Shown in pieces: positions 1 through 7,422 of a stretch of DNA of 64,000 nt. This DNA is from an uncultured Bacteroidaceae bacterium (lineage in GTDB: Bacteria; Bacteroidota; Bacteroidia; Bacteroidales; Bacteroidaceae): the NCBI GenBank assembly GCA_904502235.1, contig CAJGDP010000005.1, positions 1-64,000 on the forward strand. The letters run 5' to 3'. A program made the translations under genes and the position numbers. The notes below the pieces were generated by a model. That model ran no database searches. It saw only the letters and a list, made by a program, of their open reading frames with translations, and had not been told where the DNA came from. Positions within the stretch are counted from its first letter, which is position 1, and each line of letters begins with the position of its first letter.

Positions 1-90
1 GTCCCACCTCTTCCCATCCCGAACAGAGAAGTTAAGCCCAACAGCGCCGATGGTACTGCAAATGTTTGTGGGAGAGTAGGTCATCGCCAC
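1..90 (+). rRNA. rrf: 5S ribosomal RNA, 3' part (5' end outside window)
   Basis: The first 90 bases match the conserved body of bacterial 5S rRNA: the run CCCATCCCGAACAGAGAAGT at 14-33, then GTTAAGCCC, the GCCGATGGTACTGC segment, and the closing GGGAGAGTAGGTC. The 5' strand of helix I lies before the window, so this is the end of an rRNA operon. A poly-T stretch and a terminator hairpin follow directly. The exact 3' end is uncertain by a few bases. Confidence 0.93.
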
Positions 91-147
91 TTTTTTTCGA
101 GAAGAGTTTCAGTTAAACACTGGGACTCTTCTTTTTTTTGTATATAC
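51..147 (+). repeat. Direct repeat, copy 1: 5S tail plus terminator
   Basis: These 97 bases recur almost exactly at 179-274. The copies differ only by one T in the poly-T run after the hairpin. The repeat holds the last 40 or so bases of the 5S gene, the spacer and the terminator. It looks like a short tandem duplication of the end of the rRNA operon. Confidence 0.9.
101..131 (+). terminator. rRNA operon terminator
   Basis: GAAGAGT and ACTCTTC form the base of a stem that extends inward through G-U pairs to 13 base pairs, with loop TAAAC, followed by eight T. It lies about 10 bases after the 5S end and would terminate the rRNA operon. Confidence 0.85.
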
Positions 148-178
148 GCTGTTAATCCCCCTCATCAATTAAGGCCGC

Positions 179-274
179 TGGTACTGCAAATGTTTGTGGG
201 AGAGTAGGTCATCGCCACTTTTTTTCGAGAAGAGTTTCAGTTAAACACTGGGACTCTTCTTTTTTTGTATATAC
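179..274 (+). repeat. Direct repeat, copy 2: duplicated 5S tail (pseudogene fragment) plus terminator
   Basis: Second copy of 51-147, 128 bases downstream. It begins inside the 5S sequence at TGGTACTGCA, so it is only a 3' fragment of 5S (179-219) and cannot fold as a full 5S rRNA. It is followed by the same hairpin (229-259) and seven T, giving the operon two terminators in tandem. Confidence 0.88.
229..259 (+). terminator. Second, duplicated rRNA terminator
   Basis: Identical hairpin to the one at 101-131 (13 base pairs with G-U pairs, loop TAAAC), followed by seven T. It would catch transcripts that read through the first terminator. Confidence 0.8.
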
Positions 275-703
275 ATACTCTTCTTTTGTACCCAAAAGAA
301 GCAAAAGGTCCGGCACTAATCTCGCAACTCGCTCAAGGCTCTTGTTCGTGCCACACTGTGAGCACTCATACGCCTTTCGCTTGCCGCGAGTGTCTTTACG
401 TTCCAATCTCTGTTGCTCGACACAGTGCCGGTAGTACTAAAATATTACTTTTGCATAATTTTTTTATCGTATAGCAAAATCGCACCGATAAAAGCAGAGT
501 GAAAAGCCGAATGTTTTTGGGCCATTGTGCGAGGCTGTTTGAACGTAGCTCGAGTATAATTTTTCCTATATAGTCGCGCGGAGTGAGTTTCGCAGCACCC
601 CAAAAACATGAGAAAGCTTTGAACGGCAAGCGAAGCGACTGCTTTTTGCGTGTGCAGAGTTCTTTGGTACTTTCTGTCGAACAGAAAGTACAAGAGATTT
701 ATT
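275..703. other. Non-coding spacer bounded by hairpins
   Basis: 429 bases without a supportable gene. Short open frames exist on both strands but none has a leader, a recognisable domain or coding-like composition. The segment is bounded by two hairpins: CTTCTTTT/AAAAGAAG at 280-301, and GTACTTTCTGT/ACAGAAAGTAC with loop CGA at 667-691. The interior holds G/C-rich patches that look unlike the AT-rich intergenic DNA elsewhere. I suspect an interspersed intergenic repeat of this lineage, but copy number cannot be tested here. Confidence 0.5.
667..691. repeat. Perfect inverted repeat downstream of the asparaginase gene
   Basis: Eleven-base perfect arms around loop CGA. Pairing continues outward past one mismatch (661-665 with 693-697, with one G-U pair). 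It sits 12 bases beyond the stop of the minus-strand asparaginase gene and may end that transcript, although no T-run follows on the minus strand. Confidence 0.6.
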
Positions 704-1738
704 TTATTCCGATATTTCTCCGGCGAAGCTGATGCTCATTCTGCGGCGAATCTCTTCGGTTGGGAGGTTCTTGCCGAGCAGGTACATGAGTTTGGTGGTT
801 GCTGCCTCTACTGTGGAGTCTTTGCCACTGATAACGCCTGCTTCAAGAAGTTGGAGACCTGTCTCGTAGCGTTCCATATGTACGCTACCGCCGGCGCATT
901 GTGTGATGTTTACAATTATCTTACCTTCAGCGGTGGCTTTGCTGAGTGCGTCGACAAGCCATTTCTTCTGTGGGGCGTTTCCTGCTCCGTAGGTGCGGAA
1001 GATTATTCCTTTTACATCTTTTTCACCAATAAGTCTTTCTACCACTTCTTTTTGTATGCCGGGAAAGAGTGAGAATATTATTATGTTGCTGTTGTATTCG
1101 TGATGTGCCTTAAGCTTAAGTCCCGGAATATATTTCCTTATGTTGCGTGTGTAGAACTGTATGTCTGTTCCTGCCATGGCGAGCAGGGGATAGTTGTTTG
1201 AGTGGAATGCTCCGAAACTCTCGGAGTTCACTTTAGTGGTGCGGTTTCCTCGCATCAGTTTCTCGTGGAAGAATACGCAGACTTCGGGTACGACCGGTGT
1301 GCCGTCGGCATTCTTTGCTGCCGCAATCTCTATGGCTGTGATAAGGTTTTCTTTGCCGTCGGTACGCAGGGCACCTATTGGTAGCTGGCTACCGGTGAGA
1401 ATTACGGGTTTCATAAGGTCTTCGAGCATAAAGCTAAGTGCTGATGCTGTGAACGACATGGTGTCGGTTCCATGGAGTATTACAAAGCCGTCGTATCTCT
1501 CGTAATTCTTTTCGATTATTTCTACTATACGGCTCCACAGGGCGGGTTCCATGTCGGAGGAGTCGATAGGTGGTGTGAATGTTATGGCATCGATATTGAT
1601 GTTCAGGTGCTTGAGTTCGGGTACGTGCTTGAGCAGGTGGTCGAAGTTGAAACTCTCCAACGCGCCTGTTTCGGCGTTCTGTATCATACCTATCGTGCCG
1701 CCTGTGTAGATGATGAGTATTGATGCCTTGTTGTCCAT
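704..1738 (-). CDS. ansA: L-asparaginase, type I
   Basis: A 344-residue enzyme that would hydrolyse L-asparagine to aspartate and ammonia. Both threonine signatures of the asparaginase family are visible: IIYTGGTIGM near the N-terminus (residues 9-18) and HGTDTMSFTASALSFM near residue 90, holding the catalytic Thr and the Thr-Asp pair. The length and the absence of a signal peptide fit the cytoplasmic type I enzyme rather than the periplasmic type II. It starts 5 bases after the stop of the HAD phosphatase gene, so the two are probably one transcript. Downstream lies the hairpin at 667-691. Confidence 0.92.
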   Translation of the reverse strand: MDNKASILIIYTGGTIGMIQNAETGALESFNFDHLLKHVPELKHLNINIDAITFTPPIDSSDMEPALWSRIVEIIEKNYERYDGFVILHGTDTMSFTASALSFMLEDLMKPVILTGSQLPIGALRTDGKENLITAIEIAAAKNADGTPVVPEVCVFFHEKLMRGNRTTKVNSESFGAFHSNNYPLLAMAGTDIQFYTRNIRKYIPGLKLKAHHEYNSNIIIFSLFPGIQKEVVERLIGEKDVKGIIFRTYGAGNAPQKKWLVDALSKATAEGKIIVNITQCAGGSVHMERYETGLQLLEAGVISGKDSTVEAATTKLMYLLGKNLPTEEIRRRMSISFAGEISE

Positions 1739-1743
1739 GGTGA

Positions 1744-2439
1744 TTATAGTATTTTTATTATCTGTAACAAATGGGTAACCGTGTATGTTGGTTCGAACGG
1801 GTTGTCGTTCCTCTCTTTTGGATTGAAATATATCTGTTCCATACCGATGTTTGCCGCTCCTATGATATCGGTCTCGAACATGTCGCCTATCATTATGCTT
1901 TCTTCCAGCTTGGAGGATGTCTTTTGCAGGGCATATTCAAAGAGTTCGCGGTTGGGCTTGTTTACTCCTATGTCTTCGGAGAGTATGAGAGCATCGAAAT
2001 ATTTGTAGATTCCGCTTGTCTGCATCTTGCGCGACTGCAGTTCCTTGAATCCGTTAGATAGTATATACATGTTGTATTTGGGACGTAGATATTCAAGAAG
2101 TTCTATGGCTCCGTCTACCAGTTTGTTCTTGGTGGGGATGCGTCCCAGGGCTTCGCGGCAGAATGTGTCGGCAAGCTCCTGATTGTGCACTCCAACAACT
2201 TCGAGCGGATAGCTGTAGCGTCGTCTGTTCAGTTCGTCCTTTGTTATTTCTCCTTTACCGTACATGTGCCACAATTCAAGATTGTATGGCTGGTAGATGG
2301 AAAAGAAGTGGTCGAATGATTGGAAGTATTGTTCGTAATGCAACAGGTCATACGTCTCCGTGAACGATTCCTGTGATGCTGCAGAGAAATCGTAGAGCGT
2401 GTCGTCCAGGTCTATGAAAAGATTCTTGTATTGTTGCAT
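1744..2439 (-). CDS. HAD-superfamily hydrolase, YjjG-like (probable nucleotidase)
   Basis: A 231-residue HAD phosphatase. The nucleophile motif DLDDTLYDF is at the N-terminus, LSNGF is the second motif, and the Mg-binding GDMFETDIIGA near residue 175 is the fourth. Its order resembles the YjjG-type 5'-nucleotidases, but the substrate is not certain. The open frame runs upstream to 2502. I chose ATG 2439 because a strong promoter (TTTG, 19 bases, TATCTTTG) lies inside that extension at 2459-2489, so longer forms would not be transcribed. It is followed closely by ansA. Confidence 0.82.
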   Translation of the reverse strand: MQQYKNLFIDLDDTLYDFSAASQESFTETYDLLHYEQYFQSFDHFFSIYQPYNLELWHMYGKGEITKDELNRRRYSYPLEVVGVHNQELADTFCREALGRIPTKNKLVDGAIELLEYLRPKYNMYILSNGFKELQSRKMQTSGIYKYFDALILSEDIGVNKPNRELFEYALQKTSSKLEESIMIGDMFETDIIGAANIGMEQIYFNPKERNDNPFEPTYTVTHLLQIIKIL

Positions 2440-2458
2440 CTTGTTGTCTTTCACTCTG

Positions 2459-2489
2459 CAAAGATACGATGTTAATGTCTTAAAACAAA
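2459..2489 (-). promoter_or_regulatory. Promoter of the HAD-ansA operon
   Basis: On the minus strand, TTTG (2489-2486), exactly 19 bases, then TATCTTTG (2466-2459): a full match to the Bacteroidetes sigma-ABfr consensus. Transcription would start near 2452, which decides the start codon at 2439. Confidence 0.8.
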
Positions 2490-2631
2490 CAATGTTGTTC
2501 ATCTTTTGATTAAAGCTGTGGGGTGTTTGCCGGAAAAGTAAAAATTAGTGGATTTTCTGATGTGTTTTTCTTTTATTTATATTTATTTTGCAAGATAAAC
2601 TTTATTGTAAAGTTGTTTTAGGAATATAGTT

Positions 2632-3330
2632 ATGGGAATGTTATATGTTATACCCACACCGGTGGGTAATCTTGAGGATATTACAATGCGTGCTGTACGT
2701 CTTCTGAAGGAGGCTGATTTTGTGCTTGCCGAGGATACGCGTACTTCGTCGAAGTTGCTCAAGCATCTGGATATTCAGGTGCCTATGTATTCGCATCATA
2801 AGTTCAATGAGCATAAGACTTCGGCATCTATTGTGGAGCGTATAATGGAATCAGGTGGTCATGTGGCTCTCATTTCCGATGCCGGTACACCTGCTATATC
2901 CGATCCGGGATTCATGCTTGTGCGCGAGTGTGTGAAGAATGGAGTGGAGGTGCAGTGTCTGCCCGGTGCAACGGCTTTTGTGCCTGCATTGGTATGCTCG
3001 GCTCTCCCATGCGACAAGTTTGTATTCGAGGGTTTCTTGCCACAGAAGAAAGGCCGTCAGACGCGTCTGAATTTCCTTAAGCATGAACAGCGTACCATGA
3101 TATTCTATGAATCGCCATACAGGGTTGTGAAGACTCTCACCCAGCTTGCCGAGGTATTCGGTGCCGAGCGTCAGGCTGCAGCTGTGCGCGAGATTTCCAA
3201 ACTGCACGAGGAGTGTGTGCGTGGTTCGCTGCAGGAACTTGTGGCGCACTTCACAAAGAATGAGCCGCGTGGTGAGTTCGTGCTGCTTGTTGGTGGTGTG
3301 GAGGATGCACGTGTCAAGGACGAGGATTAA
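2632..3330 (+). CDS. rsmI: 16S rRNA (cytidine-1402-2'-O)-methyltransferase
   Basis: A 232-residue SAM-dependent methyltransferase of the tetrapyrrole-methylase fold, which methylates the ribose of C1402 in 16S rRNA. The N-terminus carries the family signature VIPTPVGNLEDITMRA, followed by AEDTRTSSKLLKHL and the glycine-rich ISDAGTPAISDPG SAM-binding stretch near residue 83. The length is slightly short against typical members (270-290), mainly at the C-terminus. The start could be ATG 2632 or 2638. It is divergent from the HAD gene and followed after 20 bases by the PerM-like transporter, so the two plus-strand genes may be co-transcribed. Confidence 0.93.
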   Translation: MGMLYVIPTPVGNLEDITMRAVRLLKEADFVLAEDTRTSSKLLKHLDIQVPMYSHHKFNEHKTSASIVERIMESGGHVALISDAGTPAISDPGFMLVRECVKNGVEVQCLPGATAFVPALVCSALPCDKFVFEGFLPQKKGRQTRLNFLKHEQRTMIFYESPYRVVKTLTQLAEVFGAERQAAAVREISKLHEECVRGSLQELVAHFTKNEPRGEFVLLVGGVEDARVKDED

Positions 3331-3350
3331 TATTCTAAAATAAATACGGC

Positions 3351-4502
3351 ATGAAACAGAACGAGATTACTTTGGGGCGTTTCTTACGCATTCTGCTTGT
3401 AATTGCAACGCTTACCATATCATATTTTGTACTCAATAGTCTCAGTGGGATACTGTTGCCTTTTGCTGTGGCATGGCTGTTGGCGTACTTTATAAATCCG
3501 CTTGTGAATTTCATACAGAACAGGATGCGTTTCAAGTTCCGTCTGCTTTCCACAATTACGGCTTTGGTGTTTATCGGTGCTGTGGTGTATGGAGTGCTGC
3601 TTCTGATTGTTCCGTCTATAATAGGAGAACTTAATTCGTTGAAGGATTTCTTGTTCGTGTTTCTCAACGAGAATCTTAAGAATACAACAATTCCTGAACC
3701 TGTGATGGTTTATCTTAAGGAACTTTTCAGCAGTGAAGGTGTTGCTGATGTAGTAAAAGGTTTGGGTAACGGTGATTTCATTTCTGTCGTTACCAGTCGT
3801 CTGCATGGAGTGGTTTCGGAGACTTTCAATGTAATAGGACGATTGTTCGGCATGAGTATAACATTGCTGTATCTGTTCTTTATTCTTCTTGATTTCGAGC
3901 GTTTGTCAAGGGGATGGAAACCTTATGTACCTAAGAAATGGCGCGGTATAGTGGGAAAACTGTGGGGCGACCTTGTAAATGGTATGAACCAGTATTTCCG
4001 CGGTCAGGCATTGGTGGCATTCTGTGTGGGAATCCTCTATTCTATAGGTTTGTGTATCATTGACTTCCCTGTTGCAATCGCATTCGGTATATTTATCGGA
4101 GTGTTGAACCTTGTTCCTTATCTGCAGTTGGTATCTGTTGTTCCAATGGTATTGCTGGCTGTGCTTAAGGCGGCTTCCACCGGTGAGAATTTCTGGATGA
4201 TTATGCTTGCTGCTTGTGTGGTGTTGCTTGTGGTGCAGCTTATACAGGATTTGTTGATTGTTCCTTATATTATGGGCAAGAGAATGAACCTGCATCCTGC
4301 AGTGATATTGCTCTCGCTGTCGATTTGGGGAAAGCTGTTAGGTTTGTTGGGTATGATTGTGGCATTGCCACTAACAACAATACTTCTTGCATATATTAGG
4401 CGTTACCACGAGATTGCCGAATTTTCAAAGTCGGACGAGGAACATATACTTAAAAAAGCCATTAACAGCGCGAATGTTGTTCCGGAGAAGGAAGATGAGT
4501 AA
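3351..4502 (+). CDS. AI-2E family (PerM-type) membrane transporter
   Basis: A 383-residue polytopic membrane protein of the AI-2 exporter/PerM family. Hydrophobic segments are visible near residues 11-45 (two helices), 63-85, 150-175, 215-245, 250-280 and 300-345, with a soluble loop at about 85-150. The C-terminal half carries the family-like LNLVPYLQLVSVVPMVLLAV region and a cytoplasmic charged tail. Members have been linked to quorum-signal export or to ion and osmolyte exchange, so the substrate here is unknown. It lies 20 bases after rsmI. Confidence 0.85.
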   Translation: MKQNEITLGRFLRILLVIATLTISYFVLNSLSGILLPFAVAWLLAYFINPLVNFIQNRMRFKFRLLSTITALVFIGAVVYGVLLLIVPSIIGELNSLKDFLFVFLNENLKNTTIPEPVMVYLKELFSSEGVADVVKGLGNGDFISVVTSRLHGVVSETFNVIGRLFGMSITLLYLFFILLDFERLSRGWKPYVPKKWRGIVGKLWGDLVNGMNQYFRGQALVAFCVGILYSIGLCIIDFPVAIAFGIFIGVLNLVPYLQLVSVVPMVLLAVLKAASTGENFWMIMLAACVVLLVVQLIQDLLIVPYIMGKRMNLHPAVILLSLSIWGKLLGLLGMIVALPLTTILLAYIRRYHEIAEFSKSDEEHILKKAINSANVVPEKEDE

Positions 4503-4571
4503 AAACAGTGAACTTTTTTGCGCGGTTTGACGCTTATTTACATAAATAATATGAAAAAAACGGGGATTTTG

Positions 4572-4602
4572 TTTGCTAATTCAGAAATTGTCCCTATCTT
4601 TG
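4572..4602 (+). promoter_or_regulatory. Promoter of tRNA-Lys
   Basis: TTTG (4572-4575), 19 bases, TATCTTTG (4595-4602): full Bacteroidetes consensus, about 25 bases before the tRNA. Confidence 0.82.
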
Positions 4603-4626
4603 CACTCGCTTAACGGCATGTAGGTA

Positions 4627-4702
4627 GACTCGCTAGCTCAGCAGGTAGAGCACATCCCTTTTAAGGATGGGGTCTTGGGTTCGAGCCCCAAGCGAGTCAC
4701 CA
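4627..4702 (+). tRNA. tRNA-Lys (anticodon TTT)
   Basis: A complete cloverleaf. The acceptor GACTCGC pairs with GCGAGTC (4692-4698), followed by discriminator A. The anticodon stem CATCC/GGATG closes loop CTTTTAA with anticodon TTT at 4660-4662. The T arm is CTTGG/CCAAG around TTCGAGC. CCA is encoded at 4700-4702, unlike the tRNA-Arg at 50856. A terminator follows at once. Confidence 0.97.
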
Positions 4703-4706
4703 TCAA

Positions 4707-4736
4707 AGAGGACCTTTAAAGGTTCTCTTTTTGTTT
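4707..4736 (+). terminator. tRNA-Lys terminator
   Basis: AGAGGACCTTT pairs with AAAGGTTCTCT (11 pairs, one G-U), followed by a T-run. The T-run also supplies the -33 TTTG of the next promoter. Confidence 0.85.
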
Positions 4737-4758
4737 TATATAAAGATTATTACGTTTG
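4730..4758 (+). promoter_or_regulatory. Promoter of the radical SAM gene, nearly leaderless
   Basis: TTTG (4730-4733), 17 bases, TACGTTTG (4751-4758). Transcription would begin at or next to the ATG at 4763, suggesting a leaderless message. Confidence 0.5.
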
Positions 4759-4762
4759 TGGC

Positions 4763-5614
4763 ATGATTACACGTTGCTATCTGGAAATAACAAATATCTG
4801 TAATCTCGATTGTCTGTTCTGTCCTAAAACCGACAGGGCAAAACGCAAAATGACAGTTGCGGAGTTTGACGCGCTTACCGATAAGATGCGCGGCAAGGTA
4901 CGTTTTCTCTATTTCCATCTGATGGGTGAGCCTTTTCTGCATCCCGATTTGCCACAATTCATAACTATGGCGCGCGATAAGGGTTTTATTCCTGTTCTTA
5001 CCACCAATGGTACTCTGTTGTCGCGTGCGAAGGGTGTTATAGAAGCTGCTCCTCATAAAGTGCAGATATCGCTTCATTCACACGAGGGCAATGGCAAGGA
5101 TAATCCGCAACAGTACATTAAGGAGGTTATGGATTTTACTGTCCGTGCAGCTGAGGCAGGTGTAGTGGTGGTGCTGCGTCTGTGGAATCAGGGTGGCTGT
5201 GACAGCAATAACGACCTGTTGCACGAACTCATAGCCGAGTGTTTTCCCCGTCCTTGGGATGAACGTCATTATGGCTGGCGTGTAGCCAAGAATGTATATC
5301 TGGAATATGCACGAACTTTTGAATGGCCCGACAGCGAGCGTGAAGAAAATAAGGCAGAAGAGGCTTTCTGTTATGCATTGCGTAATCAGGTGGGTGTGCT
5401 TGTGGACGGAACGGTTGTTCCTTGTTGTCTCGACCACGCCGGGGCAATTCCATTGGGTAATCTGTTTGAGCAGAGTTTCGATGAGGTCATAGCATCACCG
5501 CGTGCCCGTGCCATCTACGACGGCTTTACACGCCACGTAGCGGTAGAACCGCTTTGTCGCCGATGTGGCTATGCTGCTGTTATTAAGAAACTGCTTGTAA
5601 GGGGCAAGGAATAA
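4763..5614 (+). CDS. Radical SAM protein with SPASM-like C-terminus
   Basis: A 283-residue enzyme. The N-terminal CNLDCLFC motif (Cx3Cx2C) binds the SAM-cleaving [4Fe-4S] cluster, HLMGEPFLHPDL is the typical glutamate strand, and TTNGTLLS follows. The C-terminal part has a cysteine set (a single C near residue 207, VPCCLDH near 223 and LCRRCGY near 271) that looks like a SPASM auxiliary-cluster domain. Substrate unknown; such proteins modify peptides, sugars or enzymes. The open frame extends back into the tRNA, which cannot be coding. ATG 4763 is placed just after a promoter box and gives the normal family N-terminus ITRCYLEITNICN. Confidence 0.82.
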   Translation: MITRCYLEITNICNLDCLFCPKTDRAKRKMTVAEFDALTDKMRGKVRFLYFHLMGEPFLHPDLPQFITMARDKGFIPVLTTNGTLLSRAKGVIEAAPHKVQISLHSHEGNGKDNPQQYIKEVMDFTVRAAEAGVVVVLRLWNQGGCDSNNDLLHELIAECFPRPWDERHYGWRVAKNVYLEYARTFEWPDSEREENKAEEAFCYALRNQVGVLVDGTVVPCCLDHAGAIPLGNLFEQSFDEVIASPRARAIYDGFTRHVAVEPLCRRCGYAAVIKKLLVRGKE

Positions 5615-5687
5615 CTGAAATGTTTGTTTTGTTTTTGCTGTAAGCACTTTTTTTTATTAATTTGCAGAACTATTAATACAAAACACT

Positions 5688-7379
5688 ATGCTTCAGGTTT
5701 ACAAACGTATGCAGAAAATGCGCGAGAAGTATGTTGATACTCTTGCAAAACTATATGAATATGCCACAACAGTATATTCAAAAAGGACTTATACACAGTG
5801 GTACGACACTAAGGAGGGCTCTTATACTTATGCCTCTTTCAAGAGCGAGTGTGATGCTCTCTCAAAGAAACTTACTCAATATGGTATAGGCTCGGGCGAC
5901 AAGGTTGCAATTTTCTCACAAAGTATGCCCAATTGGTCTGTTGCTTTCTTTGCAACAGTGGCACATGGCAGAATTTCCATACCTATACTTCCTGACTGCT
6001 CAGAGAATGAGGTTACAAACATCATAAACCATTCTGAAAGCAAGGTTATTTTTGTTTCTAAAAGACTCGTCGGAAAAATATCTGCCGAAATTATGGAAAA
6101 GATGACTCTGGTTATAGAGATGGATTCTTTTGAGATATTGAAGTCGGATGATGAGAAGTTTACATGCGATGGCCGTACTTCGATTCCAACTCCCGATGAA
6201 ATAGCAACAATCATATACACTTCGGGAACAACCGGCAGTGCAAAGGGTGTGGTGTTGAGTCATCGTAATCTTTCATCGAATGTAATCACCTGTTATCACT
6301 CCTGCAAAAGAACAACCAAGGACCGTTGGCTGTCAATCCTACCGATGGCTCATACTTTGGAGATGACTCTTGGTATGCTCTATCCGATGTATACAGGTTC
6401 TACGGTATATTATTTACCAAAGCCACCGGTTGCTTCATTGCTGTTGAAGGCCATGAAGATTGTGAAGCCTACAACAATGCTCACTGTTCCTATGATTATA
6501 GAAAAGGTATACAAAGGCAGTGTGCTGCCCACAATAGAGAAGAGCCGTACCTTACGCTGGATGAATGAGCATATGAACGGTCTTATGTGCAGGATAATAG
6601 GAATGAAACTGAAGAAGACATTCGGCGGTCATATATCGTTCTATGGCATTGGTGGTGCAAAGCTCGACCCCGAGGTTGAAAAGTTCCTTTTGAAAGCTCG
6701 TTTCCCTTATGCAATCGGTTATGGTTTGACCGAGACTTCTCCATTGCTTGGCTATGCCATGAACGGCTGGAGAGCAGTGGGCTCTTTCGGTTACCCTGTA
6801 TATAATGTAAAACTTAAACTACATAATGTAAATCCCGAAACAGGCGAGGGCGAAATTGTGGCAAAAGGTCCTAATGTGATGCTTGGCTATTACAAGGACC
6901 CTGTGCGTACAAAGAGTGTGTTCACCGAGGATGGCTGGTTCAGAACGAGTGATATAGCTGTTCAGGACGAAATGGGACGTTTCTACATTAAGGGACGTAA
7001 CAGCAATATGATTCTTGGTCCGTCGGGCGAGAATATCTACCCCGAGGAGATTGAGAATGTACTTAACAATGTGGAGGGGGTAAGTGAATCTATCGTCGTT
7101 GAACGTAACGGTCGTCTGGTGGCTCTTGTTGCTCCTATTGAGAACTTTATTGATTGGGATAAGGAGAGCGAGGACAAGATTTACGAGAATATTGACAAAT
7201 GGAAAGCCAAGATTCTGAGCATTACCAACAAGAATGTGAACAAATCGTCGCAGGTGAGTTCGGTAGAGGTGATGAAGAAGCCTTTTGAAAAAACTGCAAC
7301 TCAAAAAATCAGACGATTCATTTATAAGGATTCCGCTCCGACTGTCGAGGAGGAAAAGAAGAAAAACGATAAGAAATAA
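5688..7379 (+). CDS. fadD: AMP-binding long-chain acyl-CoA synthetase
   Basis: A 563-residue ANL-superfamily enzyme that would activate fatty acids with ATP to acyl-AMP and then acyl-CoA. The P-loop IIYTSGTTGSAKGVVLSH is at about residue 174, the adenine-binding YGLTETSP follows near residue 345, and the hinge region DGWFRTSDIA near 420. The last part, with the lysine-rich segment MKKPFEKTATQKIRRF, corresponds to the mobile C-terminal lid. No signal peptide or membrane helix is obvious. It stands alone, ending at a terminator shared with the convergent ddl gene. The symbol is by family resemblance only. Confidence 0.85.
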   Translation: MLQVYKRMQKMREKYVDTLAKLYEYATTVYSKRTYTQWYDTKEGSYTYASFKSECDALSKKLTQYGIGSGDKVAIFSQSMPNWSVAFFATVAHGRISIPILPDCSENEVTNIINHSESKVIFVSKRLVGKISAEIMEKMTLVIEMDSFEILKSDDEKFTCDGRTSIPTPDEIATIIYTSGTTGSAKGVVLSHRNLSSNVITCYHSCKRTTKDRWLSILPMAHTLEMTLGMLYPMYTGSTVYYLPKPPVASLLLKAMKIVKPTTMLTVPMIIEKVYKGSVLPTIEKSRTLRWMNEHMNGLMCRIIGMKLKKTFGGHISFYGIGGAKLDPEVEKFLLKARFPYAIGYGLTETSPLLGYAMNGWRAVGSFGYPVYNVKLKLHNVNPETGEGEIVAKGPNVMLGYYKDPVRTKSVFTEDGWFRTSDIAVQDEMGRFYIKGRNSNMILGPSGENIYPEEIENVLNNVEGVSESIVVERNGRLVALVAPIENFIDWDKESEDKIYENIDKWKAKILSITNKNVNKSSQVSSVEVMKKPFEKTATQKIRRFIYKDSAPTVEEEKKKNDKK

Positions 7380-7382
7380 AAG

Positions 7383-7414
7383 AACGGGGGTGCTCATCTG
7401 AAGCTACCCCCGTT
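7383..7414. terminator. Bidirectional terminator between fadD and ddl
   Basis: AACGGGGGT pairs with ACCCCCGTT, with an inner GCT/AGC extension, between two convergent genes. Confidence 0.75.
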
Positions 7415-7422
7415 TCTGTATA

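Noticed and set aside
209..693. Short open frames of 65-82 residues on both strands after the 5S gene
   Set aside because: They overlap each other, cross the duplicated terminator or hairpins, have no recognisable domain and no promoter-leader arrangement. They look like chance frames in a repeat-like spacer.
4667..4762. N-terminal extension of the radical SAM gene
   Set aside because: It would start inside tRNA-Lys and run through its terminator. The family N-terminus begins at ATG 4763.
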